This document shows, piece after piece, positions 1 through 8,049 of a DNA stretch of 29,317 nt. Under the pieces are notes generated by a model. It saw nothing but the letters and a program-made list of their open reading frames with translations, was not told the DNA's origin and did no database searches. How positions within the stretch are numbered: the stretch's first letter is position 1; each line of letters starts with the position of its first letter. Made by a program: the position numbers and the translations under genes. The stretch comes from an uncultured Collinsella sp. (GTDB lineage: Bacteria; Actinomycetota; Coriobacteriia; Coriobacteriales; Coriobacteriaceae), in assembly GCA_900545605.1 (NCBI GenBank), contig UQZL01000026.1:1-29317 (forward strand). The letters run 5' to 3'.

Positions 1-1
1 G

Positions 2-220
2 TGTGGGTCCCCGACGAGCGCCCTCGAGGACGCGCGCGACGACCTGCAACACGCCAAGCAGCGGATGTCGAAGTTCCTGCTGCGCCACGGCCTCGTCTTC
101 GACGAGACGACGCCGGCCGGCAGGCGCAGGGGCGCCTGGACGGGGGCCTACTGGGACTGGACGGAGTCCCTCTCCTTCGACGAGCCCGACGACGCCGCGG
201 CCTACGAGCACTACATGGAC
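2..220 (+). pseudogene. IS110-family transposase remnant (truncated, frameshifted)
   Basis: The reading frame from base 2 encodes a stretch with the signature SKFLLRHG followed by a W-x(3)-WxxxLSF motif and YEHYMD, typical of the middle of IS110-family transposases (DEDD type, no terminal inverted repeats). The first bases encode VWVPDE in frame 1, which is the IS110 motif just before this block, so a frameshift or small deletion lies near base 20. Homology stops around base 220, where a fragment of another element begins. No catalytic DEDD residues or C-terminal serine domain remain. The left end may continue outside the window. It is a dead relic. Confidence is good for the family and moderate for the exact boundaries. 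Confidence 0.7.
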
Positions 221-491
221 GGAAATGACCTGGTAGAGAACACCTCGCACCGTCTACGTCGCAGGGGACGTAGACGAACTCGTCGAGCACGAGCAGCCTC
301 GCGGGCGACACGTCGTTCAACAGTTTCGACAGCGTTCCCTTGCGCTTCGCGTTGCCGAGCTCGAGAACCAGCTGCGCGGTCTGCCAGAACCTGACCGACA
401 TGTCCGCGGCGACCGCGCGCATCGTGAGGGCGACTGCCATGCGCGTCTTGCCGCGCCTGGACTTACCGAAGAAGACGAGGTCTTCGCGCGA
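221..491 (-). pseudogene. IS21-family IstB-like ATPase remnant
   Basis: Read on the minus strand, bases 488 down to about 243 encode REDLVFFGKSRRGKT, a Walker A (GxxxxGKT) in the IstB context, then RFWQTAQLVLEL, GTLSKLL and LLVLDEF, which match the Walker B region of IstB, the helper ATPase of IS21 transposition. The frame is broken near base 247: VPCDVDGAR is continued only in another frame as VLYQVIS. The N-terminal third and everything after the Walker B region are missing. An in-frame stop (TGA) lies just upstream of the homology. It abuts the IS110 fragment at about base 220, so one element or deletion has cut into the other. It is non-functional. Confidence 0.7.
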
Positions 492-690
492 TTGTTTGTG
501 TCAACGGCCAACTGAATGTGAACCCTTCTTGCATTGTTGCAACCTGGCTGGCAGCCGGTCTTTAATGACGACGACCATTGTCGCCCGACCCACAAAAGAG
601 CCGCAAGGGGAGGAGCTCCCAATGTTCAACTCATATCGTCTATGGCGCACTACCATTCACCGAAAGTCGGCAACTTTTTCATTCTCTCTA

Positions 691-718
691 TACATGTTTA
701 AACAACATGTTCTACAAT
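691..718 (+). promoter_or_regulatory. Probable malQ promoter
   Basis: TACAAT at 713-718 fits a -10 box of the actinobacterial TAnnnT type; TACATG at 691-696 is a weak -35 candidate with 16 bp spacing. A start of transcription near 725 leaves only a few bases before the ATG at 732 but about 80 bases before the ATG at 804, one reason to prefer the later start. The region 492-690 upstream contains no gene I can support. Confidence 0.45.
694..705. promoter_or_regulatory. Operator-like palindrome at malQ
   Basis: ATGTTTAAACAA matches the box TTGTTTAAACAA seen near the ABC operon and the gntR/PTS region at 11 of 12 positions. It sits inside a longer inverted repeat, ACATGTT-5-AACATGT (692-710), between the -35 and -10 candidates, where a bound repressor would block RNA polymerase. 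It is a probable site for the GntR regulator encoded at 9673-10392. Confidence 0.55.
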
Positions 719-803
719 AGGGACAATAGAAATGGAAACTCGGGACGAGCCGTCTATCCATCTACGGCGCAGCCCCTTATTCAAAAGGACGGTGAGTGCA
801 TCC

Positions 804-2309
804 ATGGAGCGTGCAAGCGGTGTTCTGATGCCCGTTTCGTCATTGCCCGGACCTTACGGTATCGGCGGCTTTGGCTGGAACGCCTATGACTTTGTCGATT
901 TCCTCGCCTCGTGCAAACAACATTACTGGCAGATTCTCCCCCTTACGACAACGAGCTATGGCGACTCGCCCTATCAGTCGTTCTCGGCCCGTGCGGGCAA
1001 CCCCAATTTCATCGACTTTGCCGAGCTTATCGAGGCCGGCTATCTGGAGCAGTGCGATATCGACGGCGTGTACCTGGGCTCCGACCCCAGCAATGTCGAC
1101 TATGGTGCCATCTTTGGTGGCCGTCGTCAGATTCTCGACCGCGCCGCCGAGCGCTTTGCCGCCGACAAGCCGGCCGACTTCGACGACTTTGTCCAAGCAA
1201 ACGAAGACTGGCTCATCCCCTACTGCGAGTTCATGACCGTCAAGGAGGAGTGCGGTCTCAAGGCCTTTTGGGAGTGGCCCGCAGAGCTCCGTACCCGCGG
1301 TGAGGCTTCTGCCAAGGTCTGCGCCGCCCATCCCGCGCGCATGCTCTACCACCAGATGACGCAGTACTTCTTCAATCGTCAGTGGAGCCGCCTCAAGGCC
1401 TATGCCAACGAGCGCGATATCCTCATCATCGGCGACCTGCCCATCTATGTCTCGCGCGACTCCGTCGAGATGTGGGCCACGCCCGAGCTCTTTAAGATCG
1501 ACGCCGCCGGTAATCCTGTGAGTGTCGCCGGCACGCCGCCCGACCAGTTCTCGGCCACCGGCCAGTACTGGGGCAATCCCATCTACGACTGGGACGCCAT
1601 GGAAGCCGACGGTTTCTCCTGGTGGGAGGGCCGTATCCGCGCCGCCCTCGACATGTACGATGTCATCCGCCTGGATCACTTCCGCGGCTTCGAGGCCTAT
1701 TGGGAGGTGCCCTTCTCTTCACCCGACTCGTCTTACGGTTCGTGGACGCAGGGCCCCGGCCTCAAGCTCTTCAAGACGCTCGAGGAAAAACTCGGCACAC
1801 TGCCCATCATCGCCGAAGATCTTGGCTTCCTTACCCCCGGCGTTATCGACATGCGCGACACCACGGGCTTCCCTGGCATGAAGATCTTGCAGTTTGCCTT
1901 TGAGGGCAGCAACTCATACTATCTGCCCCACAACTACATCGCCAACACCGTCGCCTATGTGGGCACGCACGACAACGAGACGGCACGCGGCTGGTTCGAG
2001 GGTACGGCCACTCCGCGTCAGCGCGAGCAGGCAGCTTTGTACACCCATCAGCAGGCTGGCGAGCCCATCACCGATGCGCTCAACCGCACCATTGCCGCCA
2101 GTGTGAGCGACACCTGCATCTACACCATGCAGGACCTCCTCAACCTGGGAAATGAGGCCCGTATCAACACCCCCGCCACCCTAGGCGGAAACTGGACCTG
2201 GCGCATGCTCGATGGCGCCATCACCCGCGAGCTCGAGCACAAGCTCACCGACTGGACCGAAACCTACTTCCGCATCCCGTCGGAAGCCGAAATTGAGCTT
2301 CCCCAATAG
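804..2309 (+). CDS. malQ: 4-alpha-glucanotransferase (amylomaltase)
   Basis: MalQ is a cytosolic GH77 enzyme that transfers alpha-1,4-glucan segments between maltodextrins and releases glucose, making longer chains for the phosphorylase next door. The catalytic triad is visible: nucleophile Asp291 in RLDHFRG, acid/base Glu338 in IIAEDLG, and Asp390 in GTHDNE. PPDQFSATGQYWGNPIYDW is the family's acceptor-site motif. Numbered from the ATG at 804 (501 aa), these positions lie very close to those of Thermus amylomaltase. The in-frame ATG at 732 would add 24 unmatched residues and start almost at the predicted transcription start. A GGTGAG lies 7 bases before 804. The gene precedes glgP, with a terminator between them. 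An operator box overlaps the promoter, suggesting control by the local GntR protein. Function is near certain; the start is probable. Confidence 0.95.
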   Translation: MERASGVLMPVSSLPGPYGIGGFGWNAYDFVDFLASCKQHYWQILPLTTTSYGDSPYQSFSARAGNPNFIDFAELIEAGYLEQCDIDGVYLGSDPSNVDYGAIFGGRRQILDRAAERFAADKPADFDDFVQANEDWLIPYCEFMTVKEECGLKAFWEWPAELRTRGEASAKVCAAHPARMLYHQMTQYFFNRQWSRLKAYANERDILIIGDLPIYVSRDSVEMWATPELFKIDAAGNPVSVAGTPPDQFSATGQYWGNPIYDWDAMEADGFSWWEGRIRAALDMYDVIRLDHFRGFEAYWEVPFSSPDSSYGSWTQGPGLKLFKTLEEKLGTLPIIAEDLGFLTPGVIDMRDTTGFPGMKILQFAFEGSNSYYLPHNYIANTVAYVGTHDNETARGWFEGTATPRQREQAALYTHQQAGEPITDALNRTIAASVSDTCIYTMQDLLNLGNEARINTPATLGGNWTWRMLDGAITRELEHKLTDWTETYFRIPSEAEIELPQ

Positions 2310-2357
2310 GAGCCACCGCGCCCGACCCCACCCCACCGTGCGGACGCGACCGCTTTT

Positions 2358-2398
2358 CCCGCGCGAGGCCATCCCAATCCCTCGCGCGGGCTTCTTTT
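2358..2398 (+). terminator. Rho-independent terminator after malQ
   Basis: A perfect 11-bp stem, CCCGCGCGAGG (2358-2368) with CCTCGCGCGGG (2380-2390), is followed by CTTCTTTT. It lies between malQ and glgP. No obvious promoter follows, so glgP may depend partly on readthrough, which would set a lower glgP level. Confidence 0.85.
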
Positions 2399-2437
2399 GA
2401 ATTTCTGACATGTAGTCGACCCACCACAGGAGGAAAC

Positions 2438-4705
2438 ATGCCCCATATCAATCTTGCGGATCTTGCCGAGCAGTCCTTTGGAACTTCGCTCGAGCAACTC
2501 GATGATCGCCACATTTACAAGCTGCTCGTCAAACTCGTGCAGGAGCGCTCTGCCGCCTGCCCGCTCAACAACGGCAAGAAAAAGCTCTATTACATCTCTG
2601 CCGAGTTTTTGATCGGCAAGTTGCTCATCAACAACATGATCGACCTCGGCATCTACGACGAGGTCAAGGAGCAGCTCACCGCCGCGGGCCACGACCTCAA
2701 CAAGATCGAGGAGTTTGAGGTCGAGCCGTCGCTGGGCAATGGCGGCCTGGGCCGTTTGGCCGCGTGCTTCCTGGACTCCATCGCCACGCTGGGTCTCACC
2801 GGTGACGGCGTTGGTCTCAACTACCACTACGGCCTGTTCCGCCAGCGCTTTGTCGACAACCAGCAGAAGGCCGTCCCTGACGAGTGGCTCGGCGAGCAGG
2901 ACATTCTGATCGATGACGACCGCTCCTACACCGTCGAGTTTGGCGATTTTGCCGTCACCTCCAAGCTCGTCAACATCGATGTGCCCGGTTACGGCCAGCC
3001 CACCAAGAACCGCCTGCGCCTGTTCGACCTGGCAAGTGTCGACGACGGCCTGGTCCCCGGTAGCTCCATCGACTTCGACAAGACCGAGATCGCCAAGAAC
3101 CTCACCCTGTTCCTCTACCCGGATGATTCCGACGAGCAGGGCCGCCTGCTTCGCATCTACCAGGAGTACTTCATGGTGAGCAACGCCGCCCAGCTCCTGA
3201 TCGACGAGGCCGTCGAGCGCGGCAGCAACCTGCACGACCTTGCCGACTACGCCGTGGTCCAAATCAACGACACGCACCCCACCATGGTCATTCCCGAGCT
3301 CATCCGCCTGCTCACCACCGAGCACGGCATCGAGTTTGATGAGGCCGTTACCATCGTGCGCTCCATGGTCGCCTACACCAACCATACGATTCTTGCCGAG
3401 GCGCTCGAAAAGTGGCCGCTCGCCAGCCTGCAGAAGGTCTCGCCCGCCATCGCCGACATCATCGTCAAGCTCGACGAGGTCGCCAAGGCCGAGCACGATG
3501 ACCCGCGCGTCGCCATCATCGATGAGCACGACACCGTCCACATGGCCCACATGGACATTCACTTTGGCTTCTCCATCAACGGCGTCGCCGCGCTCCACAC
3601 CAAGATCTTGGAGGACACCGAGCTTCATCCGTTCTACGAGATTTATCCCGAGAAGTTCTCCAACAAGACCAACGGCATCACCTTCCGCCGCTGGATTCAT
3701 GGCGCCAACCCCGCGCTCGCCAACCTGCTCGACGATGTGATCGGCACCGATTGGCGCAGCACCGGCGACCTGAGCAAGCTCGCCGAGTTCGCCGACGACG
3801 AGGATGTTCTTGAGCGCCTGGCCGCCACCAAGGTCGAGGCCAAGGCCATCATGCGCCAGTTCATGGCGCTCGAGCAGGGCGTGACCATTCCCTCCAACGC
3901 CATCATCGATGTTCAGGTCAAGCGTATCCACGAGTACAAGCGCCAGCAGATGCTCGCGCTCTACATCATTTGGAAGTACCTCGACATCAAGAACGGTAAC
4001 AGACCTAAGCACCCCGTCACCATCATCTTTGGCGGCAAGGCGGCACCTGCCTACACTATCGCGCAGGACATCATCCATCTGATCTTGACGCTGTCGCAGT
4101 GGATTGCAAACGACCCCGACGTGGCTCCCTACCTGCAGGTCGTCATGATCGAGAACTACAACGTCACCGCCGCCGAGCGCGTGATCCCCGCCGCTGATAT
4201 CTCCGAGCAGATCAGCCTGGCCTCCAAGGAGGCGAGCGGCACCTCCAACATGAAGTTCATGCTCAACGGCGCCCTAACCCTGTGCACGCTTGACGGCGCC
4301 AACGTGGAGATTGCCGAGCTCGTGGGCGACGAGAACATCTATACCTTTGGTGCCTCGTCCAAACAGGTCGAGCAGCTCTACGCCGACGGCGCCTATGACG
4401 CCGGTGCGCTCTACCGCAAGCCCGGCATTAAACTGCTGGTGGACTTCATCACCAACCCCGCCTTTATGGCGACCGGCAACGCCGAGCGCCTGCAGCGCCT
4501 GCACGACGACATTAAGGGCAAGGACTGGTTTATGGCCCTGCTCGACATTGAGGAGTACATCCAAACCAAGGAGCGCGTGCTGGCCGACTACGAGGACCAG
4601 GACGCCTGGATGCGCAAGGCGCTCATCAATATCGCCAACGCCGGCACCTTCTCGTCCGACCGCACCATCTCCCAGTACAACGACGAGATCTGGCACCTGA
4701 ACTAA
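2438..4705 (+). CDS. glgP: Glycogen/maltodextrin phosphorylase
   Basis: This cytosolic GT35 enzyme uses phosphate to release glucose-1-phosphate from the non-reducing ends of alpha-1,4-glucans. At 755 aa it is a normal clostridial/actinobacterial length, without the longer regulatory N-terminus of animal enzymes. Visible hallmarks are LYYISAEFLIGKLL (about residues 50-63), PSLGNGGLGRLAACFLDS, INDTHPT, and the pyridoxal-phosphate site EASGTSNMKFMLNGA with Lys606. The start is fixed by AGGAGG eight bases before the ATG. It lies 128 bp after malQ, and the two form the usual pair: MalQ rebuilds chains too short for the phosphorylase. Substrates may be imported maltodextrins from the ABC importer or internal glycogen; the sequence alone does not say which. 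Confidence 0.96.
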   Translation: MPHINLADLAEQSFGTSLEQLDDRHIYKLLVKLVQERSAACPLNNGKKKLYYISAEFLIGKLLINNMIDLGIYDEVKEQLTAAGHDLNKIEEFEVEPSLGNGGLGRLAACFLDSIATLGLTGDGVGLNYHYGLFRQRFVDNQQKAVPDEWLGEQDILIDDDRSYTVEFGDFAVTSKLVNIDVPGYGQPTKNRLRLFDLASVDDGLVPGSSIDFDKTEIAKNLTLFLYPDDSDEQGRLLRIYQEYFMVSNAAQLLIDEAVERGSNLHDLADYAVVQINDTHPTMVIPELIRLLTTEHGIEFDEAVTIVRSMVAYTNHTILAEALEKWPLASLQKVSPAIADIIVKLDEVAKAEHDDPRVAIIDEHDTVHMAHMDIHFGFSINGVAALHTKILEDTELHPFYEIYPEKFSNKTNGITFRRWIHGANPALANLLDDVIGTDWRSTGDLSKLAEFADDEDVLERLAATKVEAKAIMRQFMALEQGVTIPSNAIIDVQVKRIHEYKRQQMLALYIIWKYLDIKNGNRPKHPVTIIFGGKAAPAYTIAQDIIHLILTLSQWIANDPDVAPYLQVVMIENYNVTAAERVIPAADISEQISLASKEASGTSNMKFMLNGALTLCTLDGANVEIAELVGDENIYTFGASSKQVEQLYADGAYDAGALYRKPGIKLLVDFITNPAFMATGNAERLQRLHDDIKGKDWFMALLDIEEYIQTKERVLADYEDQDAWMRKALINIANAGTFSSDRTISQYNDEIWHLN

Positions 4706-4734
4706 TTTCGCTTCCCTTACCCATCCTCCTGAGA

Positions 4735-4766
4735 AACGGAGTCGTGGCAACACGGCTCCGTTTTTT
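4735..4766 (+). terminator. Terminator after glgP
   Basis: ACGGAGTCGTG, loop GCAA, then CACGGCTCCGT with one G-T pair, followed by six T (4761-4766). It ends the plus-strand malQ-glgP unit. Confidence 0.9.
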
Positions 4767-4893
4767 GTGCCCGCACGTTACCCTGTGACCCGACTCGACC
4801 AAACAATCTCAATCTATAACAACTACTCAATCAAAACGGCCCTACCCGTTACAGATCGAGACAAACGACCGGCCAGACAACCCCAACACAAAG

Positions 4894-4934
4894 AAAGGCC
4901 CCCCTCTCGCCCAGTGGACGGGAGGGGAGCCTTA
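4894..4934 (-). terminator. Terminator of the ABC importer operon
   Basis: AAAGGCCCCCCTCTCGCCC pairs imperfectly (16 of 19, with G-T pairs) with GGACGGGAGGGGAGCCTT, and on the minus strand the stem runs into TTTCTTTG. It ends the operon running from 9366 to 5002 and faces the glgP terminator. The 4767-5001 interval holds nothing else I can support. Confidence 0.75.
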
Positions 4935-5001
4935 TATGTGACCGCGGCAAAAGGATGGCAATACCGCAGTCGCCCAAAGGGAGGGCCCGGATGCACCGGG
5001 C

Positions 5002-6201
5002 CTAGATAAGGTTCTTGCCAGAGACCTTATCGAAGAGGTGGGTCGCGTTCTTCTCGAACTTGAACCAGATGGGGTCGCCCGCCTTGAGCGCACCCTTGGC
5101 CTCAAGGTCGACAACGGGAATGATCAGGACGAACTGGCCATCGGGAGCAGTCACGTGGACATGCTCGGTCGAACCCATGAGCTCGGTCACCTCGACGGTA
5201 CCCTGGAGCGCGCCCTCCTCGTCCTTGTCGGCAAGCAGAATCTGCTCGGGGCGCACGCCAGCCGTGATCTCCTTCACGTCGCCGCCGTCCCAGTTGAGGG
5301 CAAGCTGAGCGCAGGTCTCGGGGGCGAGCGCCACGTTCATATCCTCGGTCTTGACGGTAAAGCCGTTGCCCGAGCGCACCAGCTGGGCATCGAAGAAGTT
5401 CATCTGCGGCACGCCGATGAAGCCGGCGACGAAGATGTTCGCGGGATGGTTGAAGACCTCCTGCGGCGTGGCGATCTGCTGGACAACGCCGTCCTTCATG
5501 ACCACGATGCGGTCGCCAAGGGTCATGGCCTCGGTCTGGTCGTGAGTAACGTAGATGAAGGTGCCCTTGATCTCGTGACGCAGCTTAATGAGCTCGGCTC
5601 GCATCTGGTTACGCAGCTTGGCGTCCAGGTTGGACAGCGGCTCGTCCATCAGGAAGACCTTGGGGTCTCGCACGATGGCGCGGCCGATAGCGACACGCTG
5701 GCGCTGGCCGCCCGAAAGCGCCTTGGGCTTACGGTCGAGGTACTCGGTAATGCCCAGAATCTCGGCAGCAGAGCGAACCTTGCGGTCGATCTCGTCCTTG
5801 GGGACCTTCTTGAGCTCAAGCGTAAACGCCATGTTCTCGTACACCGTCATATTGGGGTACAGAGCATAGCTCTGGAACACCATGGCGATGTCGCGGTCCT
5901 TGGGCGCCACGTCGTTGACGCGCTTGCCGTCGATGAGCACATCGCCCGAGGTGATGTCCTCTAAGCCAGCGACCATGCGCATCGTCGTGGACTTGCCGCA
6001 GCCAGAGGGGCCAACGAGGACGATAAACTCCTGGTCGTGAACGGTGAGGTTAAAGTCCTCCACCGCGAGCACGCCGTCCTCGGTAACCTTGAGGTTGTGC
6101 TTCTTCTCCTCGGTCTTCTTCTTTTTGCCAAAGAAGCCCTTCTTTTTGGACTCGTTGTTGGGATACACCTTCTGAACATGTTTGAGAACGATCTCGGCCA
6201 T
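5002..6201 (-). CDS. Carbohydrate ABC transporter ATPase, MsmX/UgpC type
   Basis: This is the nucleotide-binding subunit that powers the sugar importer encoded just upstream. In order it shows Walker A GPSGCGKST, Q-loop VFQSYALYPNMTV, signature LSGGQRQRVAIGRA, Walker B VFLMDEPLSNLDAKLR, and switch VTHDQTEAM. A C-terminal TOBE/MalK-type regulatory domain of about 120 residues follows. The start at 6201 has AAAGG seven bases upstream; translations beginning at 6285 would add an unmatched tail. Residues 15-40 contain a lysine-rich insertion (KKKGFFGKKKKTEEKKH) before Walker A, which the shorter MsmX proteins lack. It is the last gene of its operon, 67 bp after the second permease. MsmX-type ATPases often serve several importers, so this one may too. 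Confidence 0.93.
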   Translation of the reverse strand: MAEIVLKHVQKVYPNNESKKKGFFGKKKKTEEKKHNLKVTEDGVLAVEDFNLTVHDQEFIVLVGPSGCGKSTTMRMVAGLEDITSGDVLIDGKRVNDVAPKDRDIAMVFQSYALYPNMTVYENMAFTLELKKVPKDEIDRKVRSAAEILGITEYLDRKPKALSGGQRQRVAIGRAIVRDPKVFLMDEPLSNLDAKLRNQMRAELIKLRHEIKGTFIYVTHDQTEAMTLGDRIVVMKDGVVQQIATPQEVFNHPANIFVAGFIGVPQMNFFDAQLVRSGNGFTVKTEDMNVALAPETCAQLALNWDGGDVKEITAGVRPEQILLADKDEEGALQGTVEVTELMGSTEHVHVTAPDGQFVLIIPVVDLEAKGALKAGDPIWFKFEKNATHLFDKVSGKNLI

Positions 6202-6268
6202 GTCTTTACCTTTCGATATGCGGCGCCATGTTGAGGGCACCGCAGAAACTTGCAAAACAGTTACGGCA

Positions 6269-7108
6269 TCAGCCCTTGACGGCACCTGCCACCACGCCGT
6301 CGATGATGTACTTCTGGCAGAGGATGTACATGATAACGATGGGGATAACGACCATCATGATGCATGCCATCATGGGGCCGAGCTCGACGTGGCCGTAGCC
6401 GCCGCGGAAGTACTGGATCAAGATAGGAATGGTCTTGTACTTGGTGGAGTCGAGGGTGAGGTAGGGCAGCAGATAGTCGTTCCAGACCCACATGGTCTCG
6501 AGGATGCCGACCGAAAGATAGGTGGGCTTCATGATGGGAAGGACGATCTTAAAGAACACCTGGACCGGGTTGCAGCCGTCGATCATGGCCGCCTCCTCAA
6601 TCTCGAGCGGAATGTTCTTTACAAAGCCGGCGAACATAAAGACCGCCAGGCCCGCGCCAAAGCCGAGGTAGATAAAGCAGATGTTGAACGGCGTGTTGAA
6701 GCCGATGCGGTCCGCCAAATTGGACAGCGTGAACATGAGCATCTGGAAGGGCACGACCATCGAGAAGACGAACAGGTAATAGAAGAAGTTCGAGATCTTG
6801 CTGTTGACGCGCACCACGTACCAAGCGCACATGGAGCAGCACACCAGGATCAGCACGACCGACGTGACCGTGATGATGAGCGAGTACATAAATGCCGAGG
6901 CAAAGCCCTGCTCGTTAAGGGCATGCATGTAGTTTGCGAGGCCGTTGAACGTCTCGGGCGTGAGCAGATCGAATGCCGTGGTGGTGCTGATTGCAGTTGC
7001 CTTTTTAAAGGAATTGAGCGCAATCATGAACACGGGGTAGATCCACGCGAGCGACAGAATCGTAAAGAAAATCGAGAGCGCGCGGTTGATAACCTTATCG
7101 CGTTTCAT
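6269..7108 (-). CDS. Sugar ABC transporter permease, MalG/AraQ type
   Basis: This 279-aa inner-membrane protein has about six membrane spans, beginning with one near residues 10-31. The EAA loop, EIEEAAMIDGCNPVQVFFKIVLP, which docks onto the ATPase, lies around residues 180-205. Its ATG overlaps the stop of the preceding permease gene (TAATG), so the two are translationally coupled, and AAGGAGGTG sits ahead of it. It forms the heterodimeric channel with the 7108-7962 product. It belongs to the CUT1 family for oligosaccharides; the exact sugar cannot be read from the permease. The MalQ/GlgP neighbours suggest malto-oligosaccharides. Confidence 0.93.
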   Translation of the reverse strand: MKRDKVINRALSIFFTILSLAWIYPVFMIALNSFKKATAISTTTAFDLLTPETFNGLANYMHALNEQGFASAFMYSLIITVTSVVLILVCCSMCAWYVVRVNSKISNFFYYLFVFSMVVPFQMLMFTLSNLADRIGFNTPFNICFIYLGFGAGLAVFMFAGFVKNIPLEIEEAAMIDGCNPVQVFFKIVLPIMKPTYLSVGILETMWVWNDYLLPYLTLDSTKYKTIPILIQYFRGGYGHVELGPMMACIMMVVIPIVIMYILCQKYIIDGVVAGAVKG

Positions 7109-7962
7109 TACTGCTGCACCTCCTTGGACCTCGTGGCCTTAAGCTGAATCATGGAGATGGCTACGACCAGGATGCAGAAGATAACCGCCTTGGCCTGACC
7201 GATGCCCTGCCATGCGATACCGGCACGCGAATAGAACGTGTTGTAGATGTTCAGGGCGAGCATCTCGGTGGAGTGCGCGGGGGCGCCGCCGGTAAGGGCG
7301 AGGTTCTGGTCGAACAGCTTAAAGCCGTTGGTGATGGACAGGAACAGGCAGATGGTGATGGTCGGCATCAGGTTAGGGATCTTAACCTTCCAAAACGTCT
7401 GCCATGCCGTGGCACCGTCGACCTTGGCGGCCTCGATGTAGTCGGACGGAATGGACTGCAGACCAGCGATGTAGATGATCATCATGTAGCCGACCTGCTG
7501 CCACAGGGTCAGGATGATAAGGCCCCAGAAGCCAGCAGCAGAGTTAAGGGCGATGAGCTGGGCGCCCACGTTGGAGAGCAGGCAGTTGATCAGAATCTGC
7601 CAGATGTAGCCCAGCACGATGCCGCCGATCAGGTTAGGCATAAAGAAGATCGTACGGAAGATGTTGGTGCCCTTGAGCGCCTTGCGGGTGAGTGCCTGCG
7701 CGATGGCCAGGGCGATCACGTTGATGAGCACCGTCGACAGGAAGGCAAACGCCACGGTAAAGAAGAACGACGTGGAGAACTGCGGATCGGACAGCGCGCG
7801 CACGTAGTTCGCGATACCGACAAAGTGCGCGTTGTTAATGGTAATAAACTGGCAGAACGAGAGATAGAAGCCCTGGATAAAAGGGATCACGAACCCGATC
7901 ATAAACGCCAGGCACGTGGGCAGCATAAAGAGCGGCCACCAGCGCTTGAGTGCTTTGCCCAT
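7108..7962 (-). CDS. Sugar ABC transporter permease, MalF/UgpA type
   Basis: This is a 284-aa inner-membrane permease of the CUT1 family with about six spans, the first at residues 12-32. The EAA loop DYIEAAKVDGATAWQTFWKVKIP marks the ATPase contact. It lacks the long periplasmic P2 domain of enterobacterial MalF, as is usual in Gram-positive bacteria. An AAAGGACCC-type ribosome binding site precedes the ATG. It lies 87 bp after the binding-protein gene, with a strong hairpin in the gap, and overlaps the next permease by one base pair of codons (TAATG). It forms the channel with the 6269-7108 product. Confidence 0.93.
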   Translation of the reverse strand: MGKALKRWWPLFMLPTCLAFMIGFVIPFIQGFYLSFCQFITINNAHFVGIANYVRALSDPQFSTSFFFTVAFAFLSTVLINVIALAIAQALTRKALKGTNIFRTIFFMPNLIGGIVLGYIWQILINCLLSNVGAQLIALNSAAGFWGLIILTLWQQVGYMMIIYIAGLQSIPSDYIEAAKVDGATAWQTFWKVKIPNLMPTITICLFLSITNGFKLFDQNLALTGGAPAHSTEMLALNIYNTFYSRAGIAWQGIGQAKAVIFCILVVAISMIQLKATRSKEVQQ

Positions 7963-7982
7963 AAAAGGGTCCTTTCAATATG

Positions 7983-8018
7983 CAGGGGGCGGGCAAACCA
8001 ACGTCTGCCCGCCCCCTG
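7983..8018 (-). other. Intercistronic stem-loop between binding protein and permease
   Basis: CAGGGGGCGGGCA (7983-7995) and TGCCCGCCCCCTG (8006-8018) form a perfect 13-bp GC-rich stem with a 10-base loop. No U-run follows on the minus strand. It therefore looks like an mRNA-stabilising or processing hairpin rather than a terminator, and could keep binding-protein message above permease message. Confidence 0.7.
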
Positions 8019-8049
8019 TCGCTAATCAGATAGCTTGGGCAGCAACTGC

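Noticed and set aside
732..803. An N-terminal extension of MalQ from ATG 732
   Set aside because: It would start about 7 bases from the likely transcription start, has no good ribosome binding site, and shifts the catalytic residues away from family numbering.
2264..4078. A 604-codon open frame antisense to glgP
   Set aside because: It is a shadow of the GC-rich glgP coding strand, has low-complexity Val/Leu/Gly/Asp composition, and no ribosome binding site or family motif.
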